From NCBI GenBank assembly GCA_016192135.1, contig JACPUR010000038.1:62001-126000 (forward strand): a stretch of 64,000 bases of DNA, given 5' to 3'. Positions 40,552 to 49,126 of this stretch are shown here, piece by piece (within the stretch, counting starts at the first letter, position 1; each line of letters opens with the position of its first letter). The position numbers and the translations under genes were made by a program. The notes under the pieces are model-generated. The model saw nothing but the letters and a program-made list of their open reading frames with translations, had not been told where the DNA came from and did no database searches. The DNA is from Candidatus Tectomicrobia bacterium. GTDB taxonomy: Bacteria; UBA8248.

Positions 40552-40580
40552 ACATTAGGAGGCCGCCGTAGGGGTGTCAA
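40552..40580 (-). promoter_or_regulatory. Candidate promoter of the ThDP enzyme gene
   Basis: On the minus strand, perfect TTGACA (40580-40575) is followed after 17 bases by TAATGT (40557-40552), 35 bases upstream of the ATG. It lies in the divergent gap with the sirtuin gene. Confidence 0.45.
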
Positions 40581-40676
40581 CCGTACCGTGCCGCCTGGGC
40601 CGGGGCGCGCGCAGGTTTGCCTCCCGGCCCCCGATGGACTACTTTCCTCTCGCCGAAGGAGGCCCAGGGAGGCGGG

Positions 40677-41438
40677 ATGTTCAGCCAGAAAGCGGTCGAA
40701 AGGCTCAGGGAGGCGCGCTCGATCGTGGCCCTCTCGGGCGCGGGGGTGAGCGCCGAGAGCGGCGTGCCCACCTTCCGGGGGGCGGGGGGGTTGTGGCGCA
40801 GCCACGACGCCATGTCCCTGGCCAGCGTGCAGGCCTTCGTCCGCGACCCCAAGCTCGTCTGGGAGTTCTACAACTGGCGCCGCGAGGTGCTCGCCCCCCT
40901 CAAGCCGAACCCGGGGCATTACGCCCTCGCGGCCATCGAGGAGCGGGCTCCCCGCTTCACCCTGGTGACCCAGAACATCGACAACCTGCACCGCGAGGCG
41001 GGGACGAAAAACCTCGTCGAGCTGCACGGGAACATCTGGCGGGTGCGCTGCTCGGACATGGATTGCGAGGACGCGCTCTTCCCCCGGGAGAACCGCCAGG
41101 TGCCCATCGCGCCCCTGCCCCCGGTCTGCGGGCGCTGCGGGGGGCTCCTCCGGCCCCATATCGTGTGGTTCGGGGAGATGCTCGACCCGGAGAACCTGCG
41201 CTCGGCCATGCTCGCGGTGAGCGAGTGCGACTACCTCATCGTGGCGGGGACCTCCGCCGTGGTGCAGCCGGCGGCCTCGATGCCGCTGCTGGCGCGGAAG
41301 GGCGGCGCCTTCGTCCTCGAGATCAACCCCGAGCCCACCGAGCTGAGCGGACTCCTCGACGAGTGCGTCCAGGCGCCCTCGGGGGAGGCCCTGCCCCGGC
41401 TGGCCGAGCTGGCCTACGGGATTTCGGCGCCCGCCTGA
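40677..41438 (+). CDS. Sir2-family NAD-dependent protein deacylase (sirtuin)
   Basis: A sirtuin of 253 residues. The NAD-binding segment GAGVSAESGVPTFRG (21-35), TQNIDNLH (98-105), the catalytic His at 117 (ELHGNIW), and the zinc cysteines C125, C130, C151 and C154 are all present. It removes acyl groups from lysines using NAD. ATG at 40677 (MFSQKAVERLREAR) is chosen over an upstream in-frame start because GGGAGG lies directly before it and homology begins there. It lies 22 bases before hisS on plus and is probably co-transcribed. Confidence 0.92.
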   Translation: MFSQKAVERLREARSIVALSGAGVSAESGVPTFRGAGGLWRSHDAMSLASVQAFVRDPKLVWEFYNWRREVLAPLKPNPGHYALAAIEERAPRFTLVTQNIDNLHREAGTKNLVELHGNIWRVRCSDMDCEDALFPRENRQVPIAPLPPVCGRCGGLLRPHIVWFGEMLDPENLRSAMLAVSECDYLIVAGTSAVVQPAASMPLLARKGGAFVLEINPEPTELSGLLDECVQAPSGEALPRLAELAYGISAPA

Positions 41439-41460
41439 GCGGCGCCGCGCGGAGGACGAC

Positions 41461-42726
41461 GTGGCAAGGCCGAAGATCACCTCGGTGCGCGGGGTGCACG
41501 ACATCCTGCCGGAGGAGACGCCCCGCTGGCAGCGGGTGGAGGGCCTCGCGCGGGAGATCTTCGCCCGCTACGGATACAGCGAGATCCGCATCCCGGCCTT
41601 CGAGCGGACGGAGCTCTTCGCGCGCTCCATCGGCGAGGAGACCGACATCGTCAACAAGGAGATGTACACCTTCGACGACAAGGGGGGCGAGTCCCTCACC
41701 CTGCGTCCCGAGGCCCCGGCCTCCATCTGCCGGGCCTACGTCCAGCACGCCCTCTACAACCAGCCGGGCGTGGCCAAGCTCTTCTTCATCGGCCCGATGT
41801 TCCGCTACGAGCGCCCCCAGGCGGGGCGCCTGCGCCAGTTCCACCAGATCGACGCCGAGGCCTTCGGCTCCGAGGACCCGGCGGTGGACGCCGAGGTCAT
41901 CGTCATGCTGGCGGATTTCCTCTCGGCGGCGGGGCTGAAGGATCTCTCCCTTCAGATCAACAACCTGGGGGACGCCGAGAGCCGCCCCGCCTACTCCAGG
42001 GCCTTGCAGGAGTTCCTCCGGCGGGAGACGAAGGGCATGGGCCCCGAGGTCGAGGCCCGGGTGGAGCGCAACCCCATGCGCTTCCTCGACAGCAAGGACC
42101 CGGACCACCAGGCCATCATCGCCCGCGCCCCGACCATCGACCAATTCTGGAACGAGGCCTGCCGGAAGCACCTAGAAACCGTGTGCGGGCATCTGAAGGG
42201 CGCCGGCATCCGCTACGAGGTCAACCCGCGCCTGGTGCGCGGGCTGGACTACTACCGCCTGACGGTCTTCGAGGTCACGAGCGCGAACCTCGGCGCCCAG
42301 AACGCGGTGTGTGGCGGGGGGCGCTACGACGGGCTGGTCGAGGAGCTGGGCGGCCCTCCGGCACCCGCCATCGGCTTCGCCATCGGGATGGAGCGCCTGC
42401 TCCAGCTCATCGGCGGGGCCGGCGAGGGGTCGGCTCCCGCGCTCGACGCTTTCATCGTCCCCCTGGGGGAGCGGGCCGCCGCCGAGGCGTTCGCGCTCGC
42501 GGGGGAGCTCCGCAGGGGCGGCCTGCGGGCCGACCTCTCTTTCGGCGGGGGGAGCATGAAGAGCCAGATGCGCCGGGCCGACCGCTCGGGGGCGCCCTAT
42601 GTGCTCATCCTGGGGGACCAGGAGCTCGACAAGGGCGTCGTCAACCTGAAGCACATGAAAGAAAGCCGCAGCGAGGAAGTGCCCCGGGGCGAGATCCTGC
42701 CGAAATTGTTAGCGGATCGGCGGTAG
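41461..42726 (+). CDS. hisS: Histidyl-tRNA synthetase
   Basis: A class II synthetase of 421 residues. It has VRGVHDILPEE at the start, motif 1 region YGYSEIRIPAFERTELF, motif 2 FFIGPMFRYERPQAGRLRQFHQ, and the HisRS signature LVRGLDYYRLTVFE. A C-terminal anticodon domain begins near AFIVPLGE. The start is GTG at 41461. In many bacteria hisS neighbours aspS; here they lie 6.5 kb apart on opposite strands. Confidence 0.97.
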   Translation: MARPKITSVRGVHDILPEETPRWQRVEGLAREIFARYGYSEIRIPAFERTELFARSIGEETDIVNKEMYTFDDKGGESLTLRPEAPASICRAYVQHALYNQPGVAKLFFIGPMFRYERPQAGRLRQFHQIDAEAFGSEDPAVDAEVIVMLADFLSAAGLKDLSLQINNLGDAESRPAYSRALQEFLRRETKGMGPEVEARVERNPMRFLDSKDPDHQAIIARAPTIDQFWNEACRKHLETVCGHLKGAGIRYEVNPRLVRGLDYYRLTVFEVTSANLGAQNAVCGGGRYDGLVEELGGPPAPAIGFAIGMERLLQLIGGAGEGSAPALDAFIVPLGERAAAEAFALAGELRRGGLRADLSFGGGSMKSQMRRADRSGAPYVLILGDQELDKGVVNLKHMKESRSEEVPRGEILPKLLADRR

Positions 42727-42740
42727 GAGATCTTGCTTGT

Positions 42741-42845
42741 TTTCCCCTCCCCCGAGTTCTTTGGGGCGTGGGGGAGGGTCGGGGTGGGGGAAACCTTCTC
42801 GATGGCTTTTCCCTCTCCCTACCCCCTCCCGGAGGGAGGGGGAGA
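42741..42845. repeat. GC-rich hairpin repeat, CCCCCTCCC type
   Basis: This lies in the gap between hisS and the GNAT gene. A run of C/G blocks ends in a perfect 9-bp hairpin, CCCCCTCCC (42822-42830), a 3-base loop, and GGGAGGGGG (42834-42842). The same stem occurs at 60035-60055, and a close variant at 54918-54938. There is no T-run on either strand, so it is not an obvious intrinsic terminator. It looks like a dispersed intergenic repeat. Confidence 0.6.
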
Positions 42846-42876
42846 AATACAGATGCTCTCTTGAACGAAAGAAAGA

Positions 42877-43791
42877 TTACGCCTCCCACTCGTACACCTG
42901 TAACGCCCCCCGCTCCTCGAAACCCATCCGCCGGTAGAAGGCGGTGACGGGAATGTCGGCGTCGTCGGCGATGAGCTCCAGGGCCGAGAGCTTCAACTCG
43001 CGCGCCCTGTGGGCGGCGGCTCCGATGAGAACCTTCCCCCACCCCTTTCCCCGGTACTCGGGCCGGACCCCGATATCGGGGACGTAGGCGGTCCGGTCCC
43101 CGGCCCGGAGGCGGAGGGGGTCCACCGCGAGCACCGCCATGCCAATCAACCCCGAGGGCTCCGCCAGCGAATCGAGCAGGAGGCAGTTTTCGGGCGAGGC
43201 GTCCTCCTCCTCGAACCAGGCGGCGATGTCCCGCCCGGCGTGAGGCCTGAAGTTCCACATCTTCGAGAAAATGGCGCTGTAGAGCCCTGCGGCGGGCTCC
43301 AGGTCGGCGGGCGGCACCAGGGGCCGGACGACGTAGCCCGGCGGGAGGCGCGGATAGGGTACGCTCTCCAAATCCCCCCGGCGGAAAAGGCGCAGGGTCC
43401 GGAGCCTCCGGCCCCCCGTCGCGGCGAGGAAAGCTTCCGGAAGTTCTTCCTGGAAATACCCCCAGACGCCGCCCAGGCCTTCCTCGCGGGCGGCCTCCTT
43501 CACGGCACGGAGAAGGGTCTTCCCGATGCCCTTCCGGCGGCGGGACGGGGAGACGAAGAGGGCGTCCAGGCAGAGGCGGCCCCGGGCCCGGGTCTCCCGG
43601 TCCGGCGCCGTCCGGGCGAAGCCGGCGGCGGCGCCCGGCGGGCCCGCCAGCCAGGCGCGGCACCCGGGGGGGAGGAGGAGCGGCTCTCCCGGCTTCCCGG
43701 CCGCGCCGGGGCCGAGCGCCTCCTCCAGGAGGCGGCGGAAATCGGCCTCGCCGGCCGGCTCGCGGGGGTCGAACCGCCGGGCGTCAGCCAT
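42877..43791 (-). CDS. Tandem GNAT-family N-acetyltransferase
   Basis: A protein of 304 residues with two GNAT folds. In the first half the acetyl-CoA loop reads LFVSPSRRRKGIGKTLL (about 78-94). In the second half it reads IGVRPEYRGKGWGKVLIGAAAHRARE (about 226-251), followed by DIPVTAFYRRMGFEERG, the usual GNAT ending. Tandem GNATs act on small molecules or peptides; the substrate is unknown. It overlaps fxsA by 8 bases on the same strand. Confidence 0.8.
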   Translation of the reverse strand: MADARRFDPREPAGEADFRRLLEEALGPGAAGKPGEPLLLPPGCRAWLAGPPGAAAGFARTAPDRETRARGRLCLDALFVSPSRRRKGIGKTLLRAVKEAAREEGLGGVWGYFQEELPEAFLAATGGRRLRTLRLFRRGDLESVPYPRLPPGYVVRPLVPPADLEPAAGLYSAIFSKMWNFRPHAGRDIAAWFEEEDASPENCLLLDSLAEPSGLIGMAVLAVDPLRLRAGDRTAYVPDIGVRPEYRGKGWGKVLIGAAAHRARELKLSALELIADDADIPVTAFYRRMGFEERGALQVYEWEA

Positions 43792-44179
43792 GGTGGTAGA
43801 AGCGGACCTTGCCTTCGCGGACGGAGCGCTCGAGGCGCTCCATGGCCCAGCGCCGGATGGAGGCCCGGACGGCGGGGACCATGAGGGAGAGCCCCATCAG
43901 GTCCGTGAGGAGCCCCGGGGTGAGAAGGAGGACCCCGCCCGCCAGCACAAGGGCGCCGTCCACCAAGGGAACGGCGGGGACCCTCCCCTCGGCCATCTCC
44001 CGCTGGATGTTCCTCAGCACCGAGAGCCCCTGGAGCCGGGCGATCCAGGCCCCCACCACCCCGGTGAGGATGACGATGCCGAGGGTGGCGAGCATCCCGA
44101 TCCGGCCGCCGATCTCGATGAGGATCATCAGCTCGAGGAGCGGAATCGCGGTGAAGAGAAGAAACAACCGGAAGAACAC
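43784..44179 (-). CDS. fxsA: FxsA-family membrane protein
   Basis: A protein of 131 residues with the FxsA pattern: FFRLFLLFTAIPLLELMILIEIG, a second helix LATLGIVILTGVVGAWIARLQG, and a third LVLAGGVLLLTPGLLTDLMGLSLMVP. In E. coli the family is known for suppressing F-plasmid exclusion of phage T7; its normal role is unknown. GTG at 44179 is chosen because AGGAGG lies 8 bases upstream. Homology starts there, although the frame is open 16 codons further. Confidence 0.88.
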   Translation of the reverse strand: MFFRLFLLFTAIPLLELMILIEIGGRIGMLATLGIVILTGVVGAWIARLQGLSVLRNIQREMAEGRVPAVPLVDGALVLAGGVLLLTPGLLTDLMGLSLMVPAVRASIRRWAMERLERSVREGKVRFYHHG

Positions 44180-44314
44180 GGTGAATGCCTCCTGGCGGGG
44201 CCACACGCCCCGCGGCCATCCTAGCACGAGGACGGAGGGTGTTCAGGGAGGCATCCCCGCCCCCGCCGGATGTGATACATTCCCGCCCGGCGTTCCTTTC
44301 ATGGAGACGGGGCG

Positions 44315-44524
44315 ATGGCCGGGGCGTGGCCGGGCTTTTTCCGGGGGCTGCGGCGCCTTCTGGGGGGGCCGAGCTTCCAGGATCACCTGGAGGCCTCCGC
44401 CGAAAAGCTCAAGCAGAGCCCCATCGAGATGCGTTGCCCGGCCTGCGGCAAGGTGGTACCGTTCCGGGATCGATGCCCGAATTGCGGAAGTCCTCGTCAC
44501 TCTCCCGTGGATGAGCGCGTCTGA
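44315..44524 (+). CDS. Small zinc-ribbon protein
   Basis: A protein of 69 residues. An N-terminal helix-like part (about 1-35) is followed by a zinc ribbon with C41, C44, C54 and C57 (CPACGKVVPFRDRCPNCGSP). The function is unknown. An overlapping plus-strand frame (44185-44514) has no recognisable motif, whereas the paired CxxC knuckles support this frame. The next gene also has a zinc finger. Confidence 0.6.
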   Translation: MAGAWPGFFRGLRRLLGGPSFQDHLEASAEKLKQSPIEMRCPACGKVVPFRDRCPNCGSPRHSPVDERV

Positions 44525-44550
44525 GGCGCTCCAATCCGAAAGAGAGAGCC

Positions 44551-45255
44551 TTGAAGGAAAGCCGCAGCGGTCGGAAAAGGAAGGATTTCCCGGGGACCGC
44601 CGCCGCCCCGGGCGGGGGACGCCCCTGCTCGCCCATCCTCGATTTCTGCAACGCCCCCCTCGAACCGGAAACCTGGCAGGCCTCCTGCCTGGACCTCCTC
44701 CGCCGCGAGGGGGTGCTCCCCTTCACGTTCGCCAAGGACGAGGAGGAGTCCCTCAAACAGTTCACCTTCAACGGCGCCCGGGTCACCTTCGGGAACGTGG
44801 AGTTCCTGCGGGGGCGCTTCGGACGGATACTGGGGGACATCGCCGGGGAGGGGAAATTCGCCCCCAAGGACATCGAGCTGCTGAACGCCGCCCTGGCCCA
44901 GGCCCGGGGGATGCGCTTCCGCCTCGACCGCGTGCTCTCCCCCACCCGGGACGCCGAGGACAGCGTCTTCCTCCGCCCCCTCACTTTCGACCTGGAGTTC
45001 CTGCTCCATTTCGCCGTCGCCCGCTTCCTGTCCGGGCTGGAGCCCCAGCGCCTGAAGAAGTGCCCGAATTGCGCCCGCTTGTTCCTCCTGGACGCCATGC
45101 ACCGCAAGCGCTTCTGCACCGACTCCTGCCGGACGGGGTTCCACAACCGCATCCGGGTCGAGACGGGCCGCCAGGCCCTTTACATGCGGCGGCGGCGGGA
45201 GGCCATCCGGCTGAAGGCCCAGGCCCTGCCGACCGAAATTCCCACCGACCTGTAA
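44551..45255 (+). CDS. CGNR-like zinc-finger protein
   Basis: A protein of 234 residues. A variable N-terminal region precedes a C-terminal treble-clef-like finger: KCPNCARLFL, then RKRFCTDSCRTGFHNR (about 168-196). This resembles the zinc finger of CGNR/ABATE-type and DUF6076-like regulators, in which the final Asn-Arg is conserved. Such proteins are usually presumed transcription regulators. The start is TTG at 44551 with GAGAGAG upstream; no in-frame ATG precedes conserved sequence. It follows the small zinc-ribbon gene by 26 bases. Confidence 0.65.
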   Translation: MKESRSGRKRKDFPGTAAAPGGGRPCSPILDFCNAPLEPETWQASCLDLLRREGVLPFTFAKDEEESLKQFTFNGARVTFGNVEFLRGRFGRILGDIAGEGKFAPKDIELLNAALAQARGMRFRLDRVLSPTRDAEDSVFLRPLTFDLEFLLHFAVARFLSGLEPQRLKKCPNCARLFLLDAMHRKRFCTDSCRTGFHNRIRVETGRQALYMRRRREAIRLKAQALPTEIPTDL

Positions 45256-45430
45256 CGTCAAGGACATGCGCAGATCGTGTAACGGGCTGTTCCGGCGTCA
45301 CTTTCATGTTGCGCGCCGATTCGAGCGGGCGGGCGGAACCGGGGCGGGCTTGCGCTTCGGTCCGCGGATTGGGATATCATCCTGAGCCTTCATCGGCCGG
45401 ACATCGTCATCTTTCTTGGGAGAGCGGGGA

Positions 45431-46492
45431 ATGCCTGAAACCATGCGCGCCATGCGTATCCACGAGCTGGGGGGGAGCTTCAAGCTGGAGACGGTTCCCG
45501 TCCCCCGGCCCGGCCCGAACGAGGCCCTCATCCGGCTCCGGGCGACCGGCCTGGGCCTCACCCTGGTCATCATGCGGAAGACCCCGGGGCTCATCAGCCA
45601 CTACCCCCGGACGATGGGGCACGAGATCGCGGGCGAGGTGGTGGAGATGGGGTCCGAGGTCCAGGTGGTCCGGCCCGGGGACCTGGTGACGGCCCACTTC
45701 TACCTGACCTGCCACAACTGCAACTTCTGCCGGAGCGGCCGGGAAACCCTCTGCCCCGACTTCCGGGGCTACGTGGGGCTGGCCCACGACGGGGGTTATG
45801 CCGAATACATGACGCTCCCCGCCGTGAACCTCTGCAAGATCCCGGAGGGGGTTTCGGCCCTCGATGCCTGCGTGGCGGCGGACGCCATCTGCACCCCCTA
45901 CCACAACTGCGTGGCCGAGGCCCAGATCAAGCCCGGGGATCAGGTGGCCATCGTGGGGGCGGGGGGCGGGGTGGCCATCCACGCCGTCCAGATGGCCCAG
46001 GTGTGCGGCGGGCACGTTATCGGGGTGGACGTCTCGGAGAAGAAGCTCGAGACCGTCTCCCGGCTCGGGGCCTTCGCCGTGGTGAACCCCTCGAAGAACG
46101 ACCCGGTGGAGGAAATCCTCTCCCTCACCCAGGGCAAGGGAGTGGACGCCTACATCGACTACGTGGCCACCAGGCAGACCCTGGAGGCGGGCCTCGCCTG
46201 CCTCGCCCGGGGCGGAAAGCTGGTCATCGTGGGCTTCCGGCCGCCGGCTGCCTACAAGGGCGTCTCCCCCAGCTTCACGGTGGACCCCCTGGAGCTCCTC
46301 AGCCGGGGCCAGGAGATCCACGGCTCGCGCTACTGCTCGATGCTGGAGCTCCGGCAATCCCTGGAACTCGTCCGCCAGGGGCGGATCAAGCCCGTCGTCA
46401 CCGAGACCTTCAAGCTCGAGGAGACCGAGAAGGGCTTCCAGATGCTTGAAAAGAACGAGATTACCGGGCGCGCCGCAGTGGTGTTCGGATAG
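45431..46492 (+). CDS. Zinc-type medium-chain alcohol dehydrogenase family protein
   Basis: An MDR oxidoreductase of 353 residues. It has GHEIAGEVVEMG (63-74), the four structural-zinc cysteines C94, C97, C100 and C108, and the Rossmann motif AIVGAGGGVAIHAVQMAQ. The first catalytic-zinc cysteine, normally in a CGTD-like segment near residue 40, is missing; the place reads TGLGLTL. The catalytic metal site may be altered or absent, and the substrate is unknown. ATG at 45431 is used; a TTG 15 bases upstream is the only longer start. Confidence 0.85.
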   Translation: MPETMRAMRIHELGGSFKLETVPVPRPGPNEALIRLRATGLGLTLVIMRKTPGLISHYPRTMGHEIAGEVVEMGSEVQVVRPGDLVTAHFYLTCHNCNFCRSGRETLCPDFRGYVGLAHDGGYAEYMTLPAVNLCKIPEGVSALDACVAADAICTPYHNCVAEAQIKPGDQVAIVGAGGGVAIHAVQMAQVCGGHVIGVDVSEKKLETVSRLGAFAVVNPSKNDPVEEILSLTQGKGVDAYIDYVATRQTLEAGLACLARGGKLVIVGFRPPAAYKGVSPSFTVDPLELLSRGQEIHGSRYCSMLELRQSLELVRQGRIKPVVTETFKLEETEKGFQMLEKNEITGRAAVVFG

Positions 46493-46591
46493 GCGGCGCT
46501 TCCCCGGCATATAAAGCGGGCGGCCCGGGGGGGGTCATGAGGCGGGAAAAATCCTGGCGGAATCCTGATTCGGCTGCGTAGGAGGGATCGC

Positions 46592-47065
46592 ATGGCCAAT
46601 ACGACCGATACCGTGATGGCGAAGCAGGAGCGCCGCGTCCGGGCGCAGTGGAAGGGGAACTGCAAGGTGGAGCTCAAGGCCCGGAGCCTCGCCTGGATGG
46701 CGGACGAACCCAAGGCGGCGGGAGGGGAGGATGCCGGGCCCACCCCGCGGGAGATGGCCCTGGGGGCGCTCGCGGCCTGCGTCACCATCGTCACCCATAA
46801 AGTGGCCGAGGATTTGAAGTTCCGCTATTCGGACCAGTCCATCGAGGTCCGGGGCACGGCCGACCCGCGCGGGGCCAAGGACGCCGACAACGGCATCAGC
46901 CCCAACTTCGACCATGTGCAGGTCAAGATCACCCTGGTGACGGACGAGCCCGAGGAGCGCGTGGCCGAGCTCAAGCGCCAGCACAAGGGCCGCTGCCCCA
47001 TCTCGGCCCTCTTCCGGGAGAGCGGCTGCGGCCTCGAGGAGGAATGGATCGTCAAGCGGCCGTGA
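46592..47065 (+). CDS. OsmC/Ohr-family peroxiredoxin-like protein
   Basis: A protein of 157 residues with the OsmC fold. The two catalytic cysteines are C63 (LGALAACVTIVTHKVAEDL) and C135 (HKGRCPISALF), spaced as in OsmC/Ohr proteins, which reduce organic hydroperoxides. GAGG lies just before the ATG. It follows the dehydrogenase on the same strand after about 100 bases. Confidence 0.88.
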   Translation: MANTTDTVMAKQERRVRAQWKGNCKVELKARSLAWMADEPKAAGGEDAGPTPREMALGALAACVTIVTHKVAEDLKFRYSDQSIEVRGTADPRGAKDADNGISPNFDHVQVKITLVTDEPEERVAELKRQHKGRCPISALFRESGCGLEEEWIVKRP

Positions 47066-47130
47066 AGGGGGAAGATTGCAGGGGCGAGGCATGCCTCGCT
47101 CCATACGGATGCGGCCGCGCGATATGCCCC

Positions 47131-47156
47131 GTAGGGGCAGGCCCCTGCGCCTGCCC
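47131..47156. repeat. GTAGGGGC-type dispersed repeat, partial copy
   Basis: These 26 bases, starting GTAGGGGCAGGCCCC, are identical to 35089-35114. The far inverted end GCCCCTAC is not found here, so the copy is truncated or diverged. It lies between osmC and the terminator of the convergent hydrolase gene. Confidence 0.65.
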
Positions 47157-47187
47157 TGCGAGACAAGGGCGGCCACGTGCGCCACAC

Positions 47188-47219
47188 AAAAAAGGGGGGA
47201 GCCCACCGGCTCCCCCCTT
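47188..47219 (-). terminator. Intrinsic terminator of the dienelactone hydrolase gene
   Basis: A perfect 10-bp stem, GGGGGGAGCC and GGCTCCCCCC (47194-47203 and 47208-47217) with loop CACC, is followed on the minus strand by six T residues. It lies 25 bases past the stop of the hydrolase gene. It may also slow plus-strand transcripts leaving osmC. Confidence 0.85.
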
Positions 47220-47243
47220 CCCTTTCGCGCCAACTGCCGCTGT

Positions 47244-48104
47244 CTAACCCTTCAGGTGCTTGTTCAGGAAGGCCACCGTCTTCGCCCAAGCGTCATCGGC
47301 CGCCTTCTGGTTGTAGCGGGCGCCGCCGGTGTCGTTGTGGAAGGCGTGCTCGACGTTGGGGTAGGTTTCCGAGACGAAGTTCTTCCCCGCCTTCTTCAGG
47401 GCGTCCAGGTAGGCCGGGACGCGCTCGTTCACCCGCTTGTCGTTCCCGGCGTAGATGAGGAAGAGAGGAGCCTGGATCTTGGGGACCACGGCGGGGTCGG
47501 GCGGGAACCCATAGAAGGCCACCGCCGCGTCGAGGGTGGGCTCGTTCGCGGCGAGGAGGTTCACCATCGCCCCGCCCCAGCAGAAGCCGACCGTTCCCAC
47601 TTTACCCCCGGCGACCTGGGGGGACTTGTTGAGGAATGCCACTCCGGCGCGCAGGTCGGCCAGGGCGTCCTCGCGCGCGAGGTCGCGGATGGCGGCGATG
47701 GCCTGCTCCTGGACGGGCGGGGTTCCGCCCTTGCGGGAGAGGAGGTCCGGGGCGATGGCGTGGAGGCCCGCCACGGCGGCCTTCCGGGCCACATCGCGGA
47801 TGTGGTCGTTCAGGCCCCGGTTCTCGTGGATGACGATCACCGCGGGGAGGGCCCCCGCTCCCTTGGGCCGGGCCTGGTAGGCCTTCACGGGGCCCGCCGG
47901 GCCCGGGTAGCTGACCTCTCCCGCCTGCAGCTTGGGGTCATCGGGGGCGACCTTGGCGGCTTCGGCGTTACCCTCCAGCAAGGGGAGGATGGAGGTGGCG
48001 GCCGCGGCGCCCCCGGCCAGTTGGGTCAGCCGGCTCATGAACTCCCGGCGGGGCATGGGGGTGTGCCGGAACTCGTCGTACAGGTCGATGATGGCGCGGT
48101 TCAT
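47244..48104 (-). CDS. Dienelactone hydrolase family protein, Tat-exported
   Basis: An alpha/beta hydrolase of 286 residues. The N-terminus has a Tat-type signal, PRREFMSRLTQLAGGAAAATS (about 18-38), suggesting export in folded form to the periplasm. The catalytic triad is visible as Cys in GFCWGGAM, Asp in YAGNDKRVNE and His in VEHAFHND. The family hydrolyses dienelactones and similar esters; the substrate is unknown here. GAGGAGAA precedes the ATG, and a strong terminator follows. Confidence 0.9.
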   Translation of the reverse strand: MNRAIIDLYDEFRHTPMPRREFMSRLTQLAGGAAAATSILPLLEGNAEAAKVAPDDPKLQAGEVSYPGPAGPVKAYQARPKGAGALPAVIVIHENRGLNDHIRDVARKAAVAGLHAIAPDLLSRKGGTPPVQEQAIAAIRDLAREDALADLRAGVAFLNKSPQVAGGKVGTVGFCWGGAMVNLLAANEPTLDAAVAFYGFPPDPAVVPKIQAPLFLIYAGNDKRVNERVPAYLDALKKAGKNFVSETYPNVEHAFHNDTGGARYNQKAADDAWAKTVAFLNKHLKG

Positions 48105-48424
48105 GCCGTTCTCCTCGGTCGGATGGGGCGGCGCGCCTCGCGCCCGGGGGCCGAGGCTTCGGGTGTGTCTTTACTAACACGCGGAGGGGGGTTCGAGTTT
48201 CGGCGGCTTTCTATGCCAGGCGGGCCTTCGCGTAACGGGCGAATTCCGCGAAAATCCGTCCACGCTGGACCGATTTTCATCTGCATCCTATTTTCGGAGC
48301 GGGTGGCCCTGAAACGCCATGAAGGGAGGCTTCGCATGCCGGCTGCGAGGGAAGGTGCCGCAATCCACCCGCGTCCCGCCTCGGGCGCAACCGCGGCGCG
48401 GCCGGCCAGGGCGAGGGAGAGACG
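48105..48424. other. 320-base divergent intergenic region
   Basis: No gene is seen. A weak plus-strand promoter candidate is TGGACC (48266-48271), 17 bases, then TATTTT (48289-48294), which would serve the DUF2064 gene with a long leader. No convincing minus-strand promoter for the hydrolase gene and no repeat were found. Confidence 0.4.
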
Positions 48425-49126
48425 GTGACACCCCGCGAGTGCCTCATCCTCTTCGCGCGCCCGCCCCGCCCCGGCCAGGTGAAGACGCGCCTCTCCCCCC
48501 TCCTGGGCCCGGAGGGCGCGGCCGGGCTCTACGAGGCCTTCCTCCTGGACGCCGCCCGGCTGGCGCGGGAGTTTCGGGCGGCGCGGCCGGGCCTTGGGCT
48601 AGTGGCCGAATGGGCGCTCGGGGAGGGAGAAGACGCCTCCGCCCTCCCCCTCTCCGCCTGGCTCCCCGGGCCCTTCCGTCACCGGGCCCAGGCGGGAGCC
48701 GACCTGGGGGCGCGGATGGCCTCGGCGCTGGAGCGGGCGCTCATGGAAAGCGCGGCGGCCGTCCTCATCGGGACGGATTTCCCCGACCTTCCGGCGCGCA
48801 TCCTGGCCGACGCCTTCGACGCGCTCGCGGCGCCTTCCTCGAAGCCGGTCCGCGCGGCCATCGGGCCCGCCGGGGACGGCGGCTACTACCTCATCGGCCT
48901 GAGCGCGCCGAGGCGGGAGATCTTCGAGGGCATCGCCTGGGGGACGGAAGGGGTGTTCGACGCCACGGTGCACAAGCTGCTGGCGCTGGAGGCGGAGGTT
49001 TCGGTCCTGGACCGCTGGGAGGACGTGGACTCCCCCGCCGCCCTGGAGGCGCTGCGCCTGCGGCTGGCGGCCCGGCCGGCGGAGGTGGCGCGGCACACCC
49101 GCGAATGGCTGGGGGGAGAACCTTAA
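48425..49126 (+). CDS. TIGR04282/DUF2064 nucleotidyl/glycosyltransferase-A-fold protein
   Basis: A protein of 233 residues of the DUF2064 (TIGR04282, arsenosugar-biosynthesis-type) family. It has LILFARPPRPGQVKTRLSPLLG at the start, VLIGTDFPDLPA in the middle, GPAGDGGYYLIGL, and the ending LDRWEDVDSPAALEAL. The fold is that of GT-A/MobA-like transferases; the substrate is uncertain. The start is GTG at 48425. Its TAA stop shares a TTAA palindrome with the convergent kup stop. Confidence 0.82.
   Translation: MTPRECLILFARPPRPGQVKTRLSPLLGPEGAAGLYEAFLLDAARLAREFRAARPGLGLVAEWALGEGEDASALPLSAWLPGPFRHRAQAGADLGARMASALERALMESAAAVLIGTDFPDLPARILADAFDALAAPSSKPVRAAIGPAGDGGYYLIGLSAPRREIFEGIAWGTEGVFDATVHKLLALEAEVSVLDRWEDVDSPAALEALRLRLAARPAEVARHTREWLGGEP

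Noticed and set aside
44185-44514. 109-codon plus-strand frame overlapping the zinc-ribbon gene
   Set aside because: The overlapping frame at 44315 carries a clean CxxC...CxxC ribbon, and this one has no motif.
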